A DNA stretch of 64,000 nucleotides from Croceibacter atlanticus HTCC2559. Lineage in GTDB: Bacteria; Bacteroidota; Bacteroidia; Flavobacteriales; Flavobacteriaceae. This document shows, in pieces, positions 32,927 to 42,212 of this stretch. The stretch spans positions 1,694,001-1,758,000 of the forward strand of contig NC_014230.1 in the NCBI RefSeq assembly GCF_000196315.1, written 5' to 3'. The notes beneath the pieces were generated by a model. That model was not told where the DNA came from, searched no databases, and saw nothing but the letters and a program-made list of their open reading frames with translations. Every line of letters begins with the position of its first letter. Position 1 is the stretch's first letter. The position numbers and the translations under genes are program-made.

Positions 32927-35204
32927 GTGCGAGTTTTATAGTTTCAAAAAACTCTTCTTGTTTAAATGGCTTAGGGATTATAGCAGAAAACCCATTATCA
33001 TAAAACGCCTTGCCATCATCTTCAAGAGTAACTGCGGTAAGTGCAATTATTGGAAGAGTAGAGTTAAATTCACGAATTTGTTTTGTGGCTTCAATACCGC
33101 CAATTCCAGGCATATGTATGTCCATTAAAACCAAATCGAACTCCAGTTCGTTACAAACAGCAACTGCTTTTTCTCCATTATCTGCAACCACACAAGTAGC
33201 ACCATTTTTCTCGAGGATTTTACGTGTGATCATTTGGTTAATCTTATTATCTTCAACAACAAGAATATGTCTGTTATCTAGTCTTAAAGACTCAATTTTA
33301 GTTGGGCTATCTTCAATGGTCTTGCTGGCAGAAATTGCTTCAGAATCTTTAAGATTTTCTTGTCCATCGCTTGGCATGGTAAGTTTTTTAATATCTTCTA
33401 AAGGGATAATTTCTGGTGTGCCTTCTTGTATTTCAGGAATTTCAAAAACAATATCAAAATAAAATTTAGAGCCTTTACCAATTTCGCTTTCTAGTTTTAT
33501 GCTGCTTCCCATAAGCTTGAGAATTTGTTTTGTGATAGACAGGCCAAGTCCTGTTCCTCCAAACTCTCTATTAATATCCAATGAGCCTTGAGAGAAGTTC
33601 TCAAAGATTAATTCTTGTTGTTCTTTTGAAATACCTAAACCATTATCTTCTATTTCAATTCTTAAATTAGTTGCCTCTGAGGACTCAGAATTCTTGATAA
33701 CGCGAACCCAAATATCACCATTCTTGGTAAATTTAATAGCATTACCTATAAGGTTTATAAGTACTTGAGACAGCTTGATTGAGTCGCCATTTAAAAGGTT
33801 AGGAATCTGATCATCAAACTCAAAATGAACCTTTACATTACTTTTATTGGCAGAGTAGTTTAATGCTGTAATTACTTCTAAGATTCTTTTCTTAAGATTA
33901 AATTTATCGACGCGTAAGCCAGCTTTATTAGCTTCTAATTTGTTTAAGTCCAGTATGTTATTAATTAAAGAAAGTAAATAATCTCCTGAAAATTTAAGCG
34001 AATTTAAGTGTTGCTTTTGCTCTTTTGTAGGGTTTTCGCCCAACAATAAATTTGTTAATCCTGTAACTGCATACAGTGGCGTTCTAAGCTCATGCGTAAT
34101 GGTAGATAAAAATTGTGCTTTTGCACGTGTTGCTTTCTCAGCTTTCTCTTTGGCTTCCTTTAGTTCGTCTCTTTGTTTTAAAAGTAATACGTTAGCCTTA
34201 TCTCGTATTTTATTATTCTTGTAAAGTGAAAGTGTTAGTAATGAGAGAATTGTAATAAAGGCAATACTTAATAATGTAATTAGTGTATTTAGTTTTATGT
34301 CTTTTTCTTGCTGTAAGTTAACCTCAGAAAGGTTGGTAATTACTTCATCTTTTTCTTCTAATTTTCTTAGGGCTTCCTCATCTAAACTTATGTTTTTGGA
34401 GCTTAGGCTTAGTTCCTTATTAATTTCATTACTTATGGTAAGGTATCTTACAGCTTTTTTATCGTCATTTAACTGCGAGGAAACTTGACTAAGGAGCAAC
34501 GCTGTATCTGCTTGTAAATTCTTGAACTTGTAACGCTTTGAAATCTCAAAACTACGTTGTACGTTTTTCTCTGCAAATTCATAATTAAAATTAGCAAAAT
34601 GAGATTTCCCTATAAGGTAAAGTGCTTGTGCATAAGGGTACTTGTCTGGAGAATCACTTAAATCTTCAATAGCCAGATTTATAACCTCTATTGCAGTAAT
34701 ATAATCACCTTCTTCATAGGCAATTCTTCCTTTTTCTTTAAGGACATACGCTTTGTTTAAAGGGAGTTGTTCTTCTTCGAAAATACTCTCGGCAAGATCC
34801 AGATAATCTTTTGCTCTGCTATACTTTCCTTGTAAGATAAAAAGTTGTGCATACTCTCTGTAAGCTATACCTAAATACTCTTTGTTTTTAAGATCTCTGT
34901 ACTCCTGTATTGCTCTAAGCATATTAACCTCTGCAGCAGCATAATCTTTTTGGATGCTATATAGTTTGGCTACAGCTACACTAGTATTGGCTATGAGAAA
35001 ACTGTCATTAAGTCCTTTGGAAAGGTATAGCGCTTCTTGAAGGTTGTTTTGAGCTTCTTGTACACTTTGGTTTTTAGACCTATTCACCAATGTGTTTATC
35101 TTAATCTTGATAGTCTCCTCATTAGTTAGCAACTTTTTAGTTTGGCTAAACGAATGGGAGAAAGTAAGAAGTAAGAGTAAAATTAGGGTGTAAAGGTGCT
35201 TCAT
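32898..35204 (-). CDS. Hybrid sensor histidine kinase with TPR sensor region and receiver
   Basis: A 768-residue sensor. In order: signal peptide (about 1-20), TPR repeats in the periplasm (about 35-270), one membrane helix (about 303-323), a coiled linker, HisKA with phospho-acceptor H371 (THELRTPLY), HATPase (N-box LIGNAIKFTKNGD, G-boxes NGLGIS and GTGLGLS), and a C-terminal receiver with D695 (VLMDIHMPG). No DNA-binding output domain is present, so a separate regulator is needed. It follows the gap gene by 15 nt and is probably in the lipA-gap transcript. Its 3' end overlaps lpxK. Confidence 0.93.
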   Translation of the reverse strand: MKHLYTLILLLLLTFSHSFSQTKKLLTNEETIKIKINTLVNRSKNQSVQEAQNNLQEALYLSKGLNDSFLIANTSVAVAKLYSIQKDYAAAEVNMLRAIQEYRDLKNKEYLGIAYREYAQLFILQGKYSRAKDYLDLAESIFEEEQLPLNKAYVLKEKGRIAYEEGDYITAIEVINLAIEDLSDSPDKYPYAQALYLIGKSHFANFNYEFAEKNVQRSFEISKRYKFKNLQADTALLLSQVSSQLNDDKKAVRYLTISNEINKELSLSSKNISLDEEALRKLEEKDEVITNLSEVNLQQEKDIKLNTLITLLSIAFITILSLLTLSLYKNNKIRDKANVLLLKQRDELKEAKEKAEKATRAKAQFLSTITHELRTPLYAVTGLTNLLLGENPTKEQKQHLNSLKFSGDYLLSLINNILDLNKLEANKAGLRVDKFNLKKRILEVITALNYSANKSNVKVHFEFDDQIPNLLNGDSIKLSQVLINLIGNAIKFTKNGDIWVRVIKNSESSEATNLRIEIEDNGLGISKEQQELIFENFSQGSLDINREFGGTGLGLSITKQILKLMGSSIKLESEIGKGSKFYFDIVFEIPEIQEGTPEIIPLEDIKKLTMPSDGQENLKDSEAISASKTIEDSPTKIESLRLDNRHILVVEDNKINQMITRKILEKNGATCVVADNGEKAVAVCNELEFDLVLMDIHMPGIGGIEATKQIREFNSTLPIIALTAVTLEDDGKAFYDNGFSAIIPKPFKQEEFFETIKLALNAADKPLT

Positions 35205-35219
35205 CGTTATAAATATAAT

Positions 35220-36227
35220 TTATTTCGATGAAATGCAATAGATTAAGTCAATTATTCGATTGGAATAGCCACGTTCATTATCGTACCAACCTATTAGCTT
35301 TACAAGTGTGCCGTCTATAACAGATGTCATTTGCGCATCGAACGTACAAGAATAAGGAAGACCAATAATATCTATTGAAACAATTGGATCTTCAGTATAA
35401 CTTAATATATTTTTCAAATTGGTTTCAGAAGCTTTTTTAAAAGCTTCGTTAATTTCCTTTACAGTTGTTTTTCGCTTCACATTTAAAGTCATATCTGTAA
35501 GAGAACCATTAGGAACAGGTACTCTAATACCGCAACCACCAATAGCATGTTCCAAATCTGGAAATATTTTAGTAAGCGCTTTTGCAGCGCCAGTAGTTGT
35601 AGGAACAATAGATTGTCCTGCAGCTCGCGCTCGTCTTAAATCTCTATGGGGTTGATCATGTAAACTTTGGTCTGTAGTATAAGAATGAACCGTAGTAATG
35701 TAAGCTTGTTCTACTTGGCATAAATCGTGCACAACCTTAAGCATAGGCGCCGCATTATTGGTAGTACAAGATGCATTAGATATAATTTGCTCTGTACCAT
35801 CTAATAAATGGTTATTTACACCTAAAACAATAGTTTTAATATCATCTTCAATTGGAGGTACAGAAAGTATTACTTTTTTTGCGCCACCAGTTATGTGGTT
35901 TTGTAAAAGTTCTTTTGTTTTAAACTTTCCAGTACATTCTATAACCACATCTGGTTGATATAGTGCCCAATTTATAGAGGAAATATCTGGCTGGTTTGTA
36001 AAGGGAAATTCAACGCCATCAACAACAACTGTCGTGTCATTTATAACTGAAACAGTTCTGTCTAACCTTCCATGAATACTGTCGTATTTTAATAAATGAG
36101 CCAAAGTGTTTACGTTGGCCAAATCATTTACTGCAACAACTTCTATTTCTGGATTATCAAGCAAAAGTCTAAAAAGGCTTCTGCCAATGCGACCAAAACC
36201 GTTTATGGCAATTTTAATTGGAGTCAC
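35220..36227 (-). CDS. gap: Glyceraldehyde-3-phosphate dehydrogenase, type I
   Basis: A 335-residue GAPDH. The Rossmann start is IKIAINGFGRIGRSLFRLL, the catalytic Cys is C154 in SNASCTTNNAA, and the DLEHAIGG and GSLTDMTLNVKRK segments follow. D37 in AVNDLANV is consistent with NAD as cofactor. It interconverts glyceraldehyde-3-phosphate and 1,3-bisphosphoglycerate. It lies 6 nt behind lipA, so the two are probably co-transcribed. Whether it is the organism's main glycolytic GAPDH or a second copy cannot be told from this window. Confidence 0.95.
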   Translation of the reverse strand: MTPIKIAINGFGRIGRSLFRLLLDNPEIEVVAVNDLANVNTLAHLLKYDSIHGRLDRTVSVINDTTVVVDGVEFPFTNQPDISSINWALYQPDVVIECTGKFKTKELLQNHITGGAKKVILSVPPIEDDIKTIVLGVNNHLLDGTEQIISNASCTTNNAAPMLKVVHDLCQVEQAYITTVHSYTTDQSLHDQPHRDLRRARAAGQSIVPTTTGAAKALTKIFPDLEHAIGGCGIRVPVPNGSLTDMTLNVKRKTTVKEINEAFKKASETNLKNILSYTEDPIVSIDIIGLPYSCTFDAQMTSVIDGTLVKLIGWYDNERGYSNRIIDLIYCISSK

Positions 36228-36233
36228 AAGCGT

Positions 36234-37106
36234 TTACGTTAAGTGCTTTTGAGCTTTGTATGAAGATCTTACTAAAGCACCACTTTCTACGTGACGAAAG
36301 CCCATTTCTAAACCAATTTCCTCGTATTTCTTAAATTGATCTGGAGTGATAAATTGTTTTACAGGTAAATGCTTTTTACTTGGTTGTAAATACTGTCCTA
36401 TGGTTACAATATCTAAGTTAACAGCTCTTAAATCTTTAAGGGTTTGTATAACCTCGTCTTCAGTTTCTCCTAAACCTAACATAATACCAGATTTAGTACG
36501 CTTAATACCTTGATCTTTTAAGTATTTTAAAACACCTAAACTACGTTCGTATTTTGCTTGTATACGTACTTCTCTAGTTAAGCGTTTTACAGTTTCCATA
36601 TTATGAGAAACAACTTCTGGATTAACGGCTATTATACGATCTATATGCTTTTCAATCCCTTGAAAATCTGGTATTAATGTTTCAAGTGTTGTGTTAGGAT
36701 TCATACGTCTTATGGCATTTACAGTCTCTGCCCATATGATAGATCCCATATCTTTAAGATCATCTCTATCTACACTTGTAACTACGGCGTGCTTAATGTC
36801 CATTAACTTAATAGAACGTGCCACTTTCTCAGGCTCATCCCATTCAACTGTATCTGGTCTACCTGTCTTTACACCACAAAACCCACAAGAACGTGTACAG
36901 ACGTTTCCAAGAATCATGAATGTAGCTGTTCCTTCACTCCAACATTCGCCCATATTTGGGCAACTTCCTGATGTACAGATAGTGTGAAGGTCATATTTAT
37001 CTACAAGACCTCTTAGTTCTTTATACTTTTTTCCTGTCGGTAATTTAACTCTAAGCCATTTTGGTTTTGGCTTTGGTTTTATAACTGAAAGTGTTTCTGT
37101 TTGCAT
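36234..37106 (-). CDS. lipA: Lipoyl synthase
   Basis: A 290-residue radical-SAM enzyme that inserts two sulfurs into octanoyl-lipoyl carriers such as GcvH and E2 subunits. The auxiliary cluster is C44, C49 and C55 ([12 protein letters not shown]) and the radical-SAM cluster is C70, C74 and C77 (CTRSCGFC). ATG 37106 is chosen because the TATCTTTG -7 box ends 4 nt before it; the in-frame TTG at 37121 lies upstream of the predicted transcript start. The substrate link with gcvP elsewhere in the window is established biochemistry. Confidence 0.97.
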   Translation of the reverse strand: MQTETLSVIKPKPKPKWLRVKLPTGKKYKELRGLVDKYDLHTICTSGSCPNMGECWSEGTATFMILGNVCTRSCGFCGVKTGRPDTVEWDEPEKVARSIKLMDIKHAVVTSVDRDDLKDMGSIIWAETVNAIRRMNPNTTLETLIPDFQGIEKHIDRIIAVNPEVVSHNMETVKRLTREVRIQAKYERSLGVLKYLKDQGIKRTKSGIMLGLGETEDEVIQTLKDLRAVNLDIVTIGQYLQPSKKHLPVKQFITPDQFKKYEEIGLEMGFRHVESGALVRSSYKAQKHLT

Positions 37107-37110
37107 TATG

Positions 37111-37118
37111 CAAAGATA
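37111..37118 (-). promoter_or_regulatory. -7 element placed for leaderless lipA
   Basis: TATCTTTG on the minus strand, then CATA and the ATG: the same 4-nt spacing seen at four other starts. No -33 TTG is obvious. Confidence 0.55.
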
Positions 37119-37210
37119 CAATTTATTGTATAGAAATAGGAGTAGAGTGTAGCTTTGAACTTAGATTGTAGAGTTGAAAAATTCTCTATAAATTATACTT
37201 GTAAATACGT

Positions 37211-37786
37211 CTAGACTTTGTTAGTTCCTGAAGTAATTATATCTGCTAGAAGTTTACGTGCTCTAAGTAATTTAACCTTAATTGTATTTATGGGTTCATC
37301 AATAGTTTCAGCAATTTCTTTATAGCTTAACTCTTGAAAATATCTTAGCATTATAATATTTTGATAGTCTGGTTTAAGCTTCTTTATATTTTGTAGTAAT
37401 AAGCTAAGGTTTTGCTCTTTAATAAGTTCATCTTCTGCAGAAAGTGTGTTGTCTGCCAAGCTGTTAATCTTTTTATTTTCTGCTTTAGATGTATTTGTTA
37501 CAACTGCGTTATTTTCCTTTCTAATAATATCAACATGAATATTCTTAGAGATAGTAGTAAGCCAGGTTTTAAACTTATAGTCTGAGTTGTATGTACTCAA
37601 CTTATCAAATGCTTTGGCAAAGGTTTGTATGGTAATATCTTCTGCTAAAAATTCATCTGAGGTTCTTTTTAGCTGAAACCCATAGATATAAGACCAATAC
37701 TCATCTAATAATTTTTTGTAGGCAGATTGTTTACCGGTTTTTGCCAGAGTAATTAACGCTTCAATATCTGTGTGTGCTAGTCCCAA
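37211..37786 (-). CDS. ECF-type RNA polymerase sigma factor (second)
   Basis: A 191-residue sigma-70 family protein. Region 2 (about residues 20-90) has YIYGFQLKRTSDEFLAEDITIQTFAKAFDKLSTYNS and FKTWLTTISKNIHVDIIRKEN. Region 4 (about 130-180) has LKPDYQNIIMLRYFQELSYKEIAETI and INTIKVKLLRARKLL, a standard ECF region 4. It overlaps the upstream GT2 gene by 10 bp, so translation is likely coupled. No anti-sigma gene is adjacent, unlike the first sigma factor of the window. Confidence 0.92.
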   Translation of the reverse strand: MGLAHTDIEALITLAKTGKQSAYKKLLDEYWSYIYGFQLKRTSDEFLAEDITIQTFAKAFDKLSTYNSDYKFKTWLTTISKNIHVDIIRKENNAVVTNTSKAENKKINSLADNTLSAEDELIKEQNLSLLLQNIKKLKPDYQNIIMLRYFQELSYKEIAETIDEPINTIKVKLLRARKLLADIITSGTNKV

Positions 37787-38871
37787 GACTTAGGTTTTGA
37801 AACAATATTAGTGATAAAAAGACAAGCCTGCACAGATAACAATAAGATTTCTAAAAGTGGAAATATTAATAATAGAGCACTTTCGTGTAAAGTTTTGAAA
37901 GTTTTATATAAGATGAATCCTTGTATAAGTTCTCTAACTAAAAAAAGAGAAATGACAACTATTGAATACGGCTGAATAATTAGTAGAGAGATGCAAAACA
38001 ACCAAAATAATAGCTGACTTATATAAAACCCTGCTAAAATGGTTTTAATCTTAAAAGAATACCTATTTGCAGTAGTAATATGCCTGCGCTTTTGGTGAAA
38101 CCAAGCTTTTAAACTTGCTTTAGGTAAACTAGTTGTAAATGAAGCCTTGTTTAAACTTATTGCAGTGTTTGTTTTCGTTGAAGCTTCTGCAATAAATAAA
38201 TCATCATCTCCAGACGCAATATGCTTATGAGAATTAAAACCCTTGTTGGCTTTAAAGCAAGCTTTAGTATAAGCTAAGTTTCGGCCAACACCCATATAGG
38301 CATTATTGTGATGCGCCATTCCAAAATACTGAAGGGCAGTTATTACCGTTTCATACCTAATTATTGAATTTAAAATGCCTTTCTCTTTCTTATAACCACT
38401 ATACCCCAAAACAATAGTATGATTTTCAGAAAAATTTTGAGTCATATGCTGTACCCAATACTTAGATTCTGGCTTACAATCTGCGTCTGTAAATAATAGG
38501 TGATTATAAGTCGCTAATTCAATTGCTTTTGAGATTGAAGCTTTTTTTCCAAGACAGTTAGTATTTTTAATAATACGAAGTTCTGGGAACGCTTGCTTAA
38601 CATCTAAGAGAACGTTTTGAGTATTGTCTGTTGAGCCATCATTAACTACAATAACTTCAAAAACAGGAAAGACTTGGTTGCAAATAATGGGTAAAAATCG
38701 TTTTAGATTTTCAGCTTCATTTTTAGCGCATATAATAATACTAGTAGGGTAGTGTTCTCGTTTGTGAAATGCTGTAAACGACGTAAAAGTAAATTGACCT
38801 AGGTATATATAGCATATACTATTTAGGAGAACTATAACTGCAAAAGCAATAAGTAATGCAGTGTAAAACAC
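37777..38871 (-). CDS. Membrane-bound family 2 glycosyltransferase
   Basis: A 364-residue protein: an N-terminal membrane helix (about 3-22), then a GT-A catalytic domain with SIIICAKNEAENLKRFL, VVNDGSTDNT and the DAD motif (LLFTDADCKPESKYW), then GDDDLFIAEAS and the QKRRH motif (FHQKRRHITTANRY), as in processive or membrane GT2 enzymes, and three C-terminal helices. The start is GTG at 38871, 2 nt after the stop of the 68-residue gene. It is upstream of and overlaps the sigma factor. Product unknown. Confidence 0.88.
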   Translation of the reverse strand: MFYTALLIAFAVIVLLNSICYIYLGQFTFTSFTAFHKREHYPTSIIICAKNEAENLKRFLPIICNQVFPVFEVIVVNDGSTDNTQNVLLDVKQAFPELRIIKNTNCLGKKASISKAIELATYNHLLFTDADCKPESKYWVQHMTQNFSENHTIVLGYSGYKKEKGILNSIIRYETVITALQYFGMAHHNNAYMGVGRNLAYTKACFKANKGFNSHKHIASGDDDLFIAEASTKTNTAISLNKASFTTSLPKASLKAWFHQKRRHITTANRYSFKIKTILAGFYISQLLFWLFCISLLIIQPYSIVVISLFLVRELIQGFILYKTFKTLHESALLLIFPLLEILLLSVQACLFITNIVSKPKSWD

Positions 38872-38873
38872 CT

Positions 38874-39080
38874 TTATTTAGTGTGTTCTGGTTCATTACA
38901 GTTTTCAAATTGATCTGGAGTCTTACCACAGAAACCACAAGAATCTCCTTCCTTATTTAAAAAAGGACTTTGGCTAGCACAAGTACCAGCAAATTTACCA
39001 TCTTTTTTAGCCCAAATTTTTATTGCAATTCCTGCAACCGCTAAAGCTAATAATACAAGTGTGAGAAGAATTAATTTCAT
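38874..39080 (-). CDS. Small membrane-anchored cysteine-rich protein
   Basis: A 68-residue protein with an N-terminal membrane helix (residues 3-23), a short basic segment, then a cysteine-rich tail: C34, then CGFC (residues 48-51) and C60. I recognise it only as the type annotated in Flavobacteriia as a membrane or secreted protein. The CxxC could bind metal or be redox-active. TTTG, 20 nt, TAAATTTG, 4 nt and ATG is the best-formed leaderless promoter in the window. It is followed after 2 nt by the GT2 gene, so it heads the GT2-sigma unit. Confidence 0.7.
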   Translation of the reverse strand: MKLILLTLVLLALAVAGIAIKIWAKKDGKFAGTCASQSPFLNKEGDSCGFCGKTPDQFENCNEPEHTK

Positions 39081-39084
39081 TTTG

Positions 39085-39092
39085 CAAATTTA
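39085..39092 (-). promoter_or_regulatory. -7 element placed for a leaderless start, with good -33
   Basis: TAAATTTG on the minus strand, ending 4 nt before the ATG at 39080, with TTTG 20 nt upstream. Complete Bacteroidota promoter. Confidence 0.68.
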
Positions 39093-39203
39093 CAAAATAC
39101 AGCCATGTAACTCAAACAAATTAGGCTTTTTTAGTTGTGAAAGCCTTTACACTATTTAACTAAACTTTAATTTTCGTTTTGTTAGGAGAGTCAAATCTAT
39201 ATC

Positions 39204-39211
39204 TATATTTG
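39204..39211 (+). promoter_or_regulatory. Promoter of the fasciclin lipoprotein gene
   Basis: TATATTTG with a TTTG 22 nt upstream (39178-39181). The leader would be about 20 nt to the ATG at 39237. Confidence 0.62.
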
Positions 39212-39236
39212 TGCTATAAATTTAAAACATAATAAA

Positions 39237-39869
39237 ATGAAAATCAATAAATTATTACTTCTTGGTGCCTTAGCTACCTTATCTTTTACAGCTTGTAAAA
39301 ATGATAAAAAAGCTGAAGAGGAAGCTGAGAAAATGGAAATGGAAGCTAAAGCAGAAGCTGAAGAAATGAAGATGGCTGAAGAAGCTAAAATGGCCGAAAT
39401 GAAAAAGAAAGAGGCAGAAGAAACTAGCATTGCTGCAGTAGCAATGAATTCTGCAGATCACACAACTTTAGTTGCAGCTGTAAAAGCAGCACAATTAGAT
39501 GTGATGCTTAAAACTGAAGGTCCTTACACAGTATTTGCACCTTCTAACGATGCTTTCGACAGATTACCAAAAGGAACTGTTGATACCTTATTAAAACCAG
39601 AAAACAAAGAAAAATTAACTGATGTATTAAGCTACCACGTAGTTCCAGGAGATGTAACATCTGCTAAACTTACAGAGTTAATTAAAGCTAACAATGGTTT
39701 TTATATGCTTAAGACTGCTAACGACGGTGAGTTGAGAGCTGAAATTAATAATGCTGGTAACATTACACTTACAGATGGTAGAGGTAAAAAATCTACAATT
39801 ACTGCTGCAGATTTAGATGCATCTAACGGTACAGTACACGTAGTGAACACAGTAATGATGAGAAGCTAA
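39237..39869 (+). CDS. Fasciclin-domain lipoprotein
   Basis: A 210-residue lipoprotein: signal with lipobox FTAC (C20), a Lys/Glu/Met-rich helical linker (about residues 22-62), then one fasciclin (FAS1/beta-Ig-H3) domain with LKTEGPYTVFAPSNDAFDRLP, LTDVLSYHVVPG and the final NGTVHVVNTVMM. FAS1 domains mediate cell-surface adhesion; a surface role is likely but unproven. It has its own promoter and a strong palindromic terminator shared with murB. Confidence 0.92.
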   Translation: MKINKLLLLGALATLSFTACKNDKKAEEEAEKMEMEAKAEAEEMKMAEEAKMAEMKKKEAEETSIAAVAMNSADHTTLVAAVKAAQLDVMLKTEGPYTVFAPSNDAFDRLPKGTVDTLLKPENKEKLTDVLSYHVVPGDVTSAKLTELIKANNGFYMLKTANDGELRAEINNAGNITLTDGRGKKSTITAADLDASNGTVHVVNTVMMRS

Positions 39870-39893
39870 GTTTTAGCTAACATTCAAAACATT

Positions 39894-39921
39894 AAAAAGG
39901 TCTGCAATTGCAGACCTTTTT
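39894..39921. terminator. Bidirectional terminator between the fasciclin and murB genes
   Basis: AAAAAGGTCTGCAA / TTGCAGACCTTTTT is a perfect 28-bp palindrome with U-runs on both strands. It lies 24 nt after the fasciclin stop and directly abuts the murB stop codon. Confidence 0.9.
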
Positions 39922-40938
39922 TTAGTTATAAATATTTACTTCAGGTTCTAAACGAATGCTGAATTTTTGGTAAACAATATCTTGAACCTTCTTTGCTAAG
40001 TTTAAAATATCTTGACCACTTGCATTGCCATAATTTACCAAAACTAAAGCTTGGTTTTTATGCACGCCAGCATCACCTTCTCTAAATCCTTTTAATCCAC
40101 TTTGGTCTATTAACCAACCTGCAGGCACTTTTACAAATTCTTCACTAACTGGATAACTTGGTAAATGCTCGTGATTGGCTTTTAGCGTTTTAAATGTGTT
40201 AATTGGTATTATTGGATTTTTAAAGAAACTACCACTATTACCTAATACATTAGGATTTGGAAGTTTAGAAGACCTTATGGCTATTACAGCATTAGATACA
40301 TCTTGTATTGTAGGTTCAGTAATTTTGTTACGCTCAAGCTCTTGCTCTATTATTCCATAATTTGTTGAAAGTAGATGAGGTGCCTTATTAAGTTTAAACC
40401 TTACTTTGGTAATTATATAGTCTCCTTTTAGTGACGTTTTAAAAACAGAACTTCTATAACCAAACTCACAATCTTTTTTAGAGAATGTTTTAGTTACTAA
40501 AGTCTGTTTGTGTATTGCATCGCAACTCACAAAACTATCTTTTAACTCAACTCCGTATGCACCAATATTTTGAATTGGAGATGTGCCTACATTTCCGGGT
40601 ATTAATGATAAATTCTCTAAACCGCCTAAATTTTTATCAAGTGTCCATAACACAAACTGATGCCAATTTTCACCAGCAGAAACATCAATAGTCATAGAAG
40701 TGTTGTCCTCACTAACTATAGTTTTTCCTAAGAGATTTAAATGTACAACAGTATCTTCTATATCTTCAGTTAACAGCATATTGCTGCCGCCACCAAGGAT
40801 AAAAAGTGTTTCAGCATAATTTTTCTTCAACACAGAAATTAGCTCATCTTCTGATGTTACAGATATAAATGATGTTGCATTTACATCTATACCAAATGTA
40901 TTATAGGATTTAAGAGAAACATTATGCTGTAAGTCCAT
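39922..40938 (-). CDS. murB: UDP-N-acetylenolpyruvoylglucosamine reductase
   Basis: A 338-residue MurB, the FAD enzyme that reduces UDP-GlcNAc-enolpyruvate to UDP-MurNAc in peptidoglycan synthesis. FILGGGSNMLL (about residues 45-55), LSLIPGNVGTSPIQNIGAYGVEL, FGYRSSVFK (active-site Tyr/Arg region) and GNSGSFFKNP (with the proton-donor Ser) are the type I MurB hallmarks. The start lies 2 nt after the aminotransferase stop, so the two are probably co-transcribed. Full length, with no oddity. Confidence 0.95.
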   Translation of the reverse strand: MDLQHNVSLKSYNTFGIDVNATSFISVTSEDELISVLKKNYAETLFILGGGSNMLLTEDIEDTVVHLNLLGKTIVSEDNTSMTIDVSAGENWHQFVLWTLDKNLGGLENLSLIPGNVGTSPIQNIGAYGVELKDSFVSCDAIHKQTLVTKTFSKKDCEFGYRSSVFKTSLKGDYIITKVRFKLNKAPHLLSTNYGIIEQELERNKITEPTIQDVSNAVIAIRSSKLPNPNVLGNSGSFFKNPIIPINTFKTLKANHEHLPSYPVSEEFVKVPAGWLIDQSGLKGFREGDAGVHKNQALVLVNYGNASGQDILNLAKKVQDIVYQKFSIRLEPEVNIYN

Positions 40939-40940
40939 AC

Positions 40941-42131
40941 TTAGTTTGGGTACACCTCAAGTGCTTTTTTAAGGATGTTTACAGACTTTAATAAATTGTC
41001 TTCATTCAGTACGTATGCAATTCTTACTTGGTTTAAGCCAGTGTTTGGTGTAGAGTAAAATCCAGATGCAGGTGCTACCATTACTGTTTGTCCATCTACA
41101 TCAAAATCACTCAATAACCATTTTGCAAAATCTTCAGCATCTTTTACAGGTAATTCTGCTATGCAGTAAAATGCACCTTTTGGTTTAGCAACCTTTACAC
41201 CATTAATATCTTCTAATGCATTTACTAAAAGGTTACGACGGTGTACGTATTCTTCAATTACATCATCAAAGTATGATTTAGGTGTTTCAAGAGCAGCTTC
41301 TGCAGCAACTTGTGCAAATGTTGGTGGACTTAATCTTGCCTGAGCAAATTTTAATGCTGTAGACATAAGTTCTTTGTTTTTAGAAACCATACACCCAATT
41401 CTTGCACCACACATACTGTAACGCTTAGAAACAGAATCTATCATTATAGCATGGTCTTCTAAACCAGGCTCACTCATAATAGAATGGTGCGTATTACCAT
41501 CATAGGCAAATTCACGATAAACTTCGTCTGCAACAATAAACAAATTATGTTTTTTAACCATTGCAGCTAATTGCTCAATCTCTTCTTTAGTGTATAAGTA
41601 TCCAGTAGGATTTCCTGGATTACATATAAGAATAGCTTTTGTTTTTGGTGTAATAAGCTTTTCAAATTCTGCAATAGGAGGTAATGCAAAGCCATTATCT
41701 ATAGATGATTTCACTGGTACTACTGTAACTCCAGAGGCTGTTGCAAAACCATTGTAGTTAGCGTAAAAAGGTTCAGGAATAATAACTTCGTCACCAGCAT
41801 CTGCTATACTACCCATAGTAAACAATAAAGCTTCAGAGCCACCAGTGCTAATAATAATATCTTCTGCAGAGACATTTATATTGTTAGTCTTGTAATAATC
41901 TGCTAATTTGTTTCTATACGATTCAAATCCTTCAGAAGCACTGTAACTTAAAATTTCAATACTATTATTTTTAATAGCCTCTAAAGCCACATTTGGTGTC
42001 TTTATATCTGGTTGCCCAATATTTAAATGAAAAATATGTTTTCCATTTTTACGAGCAGCATCAGCGTAAGGCATTAACTTTCTAATTGGCGATTGTGGCA
42101 TCGCTAACCCTTTTTGAGATATAGTAGGCAT
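40941..42131 (-). CDS. Class I/II PLP-dependent aminotransferase (aspartate aminotransferase-like)
   Basis: A 396-residue fold-type I aminotransferase. HLNIGQPDIKTPN near the start, ICNPGNPTGYLYTKEE, VADEVYREFAYDG and the PLP-lysine segment SVSKRYSMCGARIG are present. It resembles bacterial aspartate/aromatic aminotransferases of subgroup I-gamma. Substrate choice cannot be read off. I chose ATG 42131 (MPTISQKG) over the upstream ATG at 42182, since a complete promoter (TTG-N20-TACCTTTG at 42152-42159) lies inside that extension. Confidence 0.9.
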   Translation of the reverse strand: MPTISQKGLAMPQSPIRKLMPYADAARKNGKHIFHLNIGQPDIKTPNVALEAIKNNSIEILSYSASEGFESYRNKLADYYKTNNINVSAEDIIISTGGSEALLFTMGSIADAGDEVIIPEPFYANYNGFATASGVTVVPVKSSIDNGFALPPIAEFEKLITPKTKAILICNPGNPTGYLYTKEEIEQLAAMVKKHNLFIVADEVYREFAYDGNTHHSIMSEPGLEDHAIMIDSVSKRYSMCGARIGCMVSKNKELMSTALKFAQARLSPPTFAQVAAEAALETPKSYFDDVIEEYVHRRNLLVNALEDINGVKVAKPKGAFYCIAELPVKDAEDFAKWLLSDFDVDGQTVMVAPASGFYSTPNTGLNQVRIAYVLNEDNLLKSVNILKKALEVYPN

Positions 42132-42151
42132 GGTGTGTTTTATTGTTTTTG

Positions 42152-42159
42152 CAAAGGTA
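42152..42159 (-). promoter_or_regulatory. Promoter of the aminotransferase-murB unit
   Basis: TACCTTTG on the minus strand with TTG 20 nt upstream (42180-42182), 20 nt before the ATG at 42131. Confidence 0.65.
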
Positions 42160-42212
42160 TCAATACACAAGCCTAATAGCAATTATCCATGCTTTTTTTG
42201 TAAATTACTAGA

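Noticed and set aside
37107-37121. TTG start of lipA five codons upstream
   Set aside because: It lies before the predicted transcript start set by TATCTTTG; the internal ATG matches family starts.
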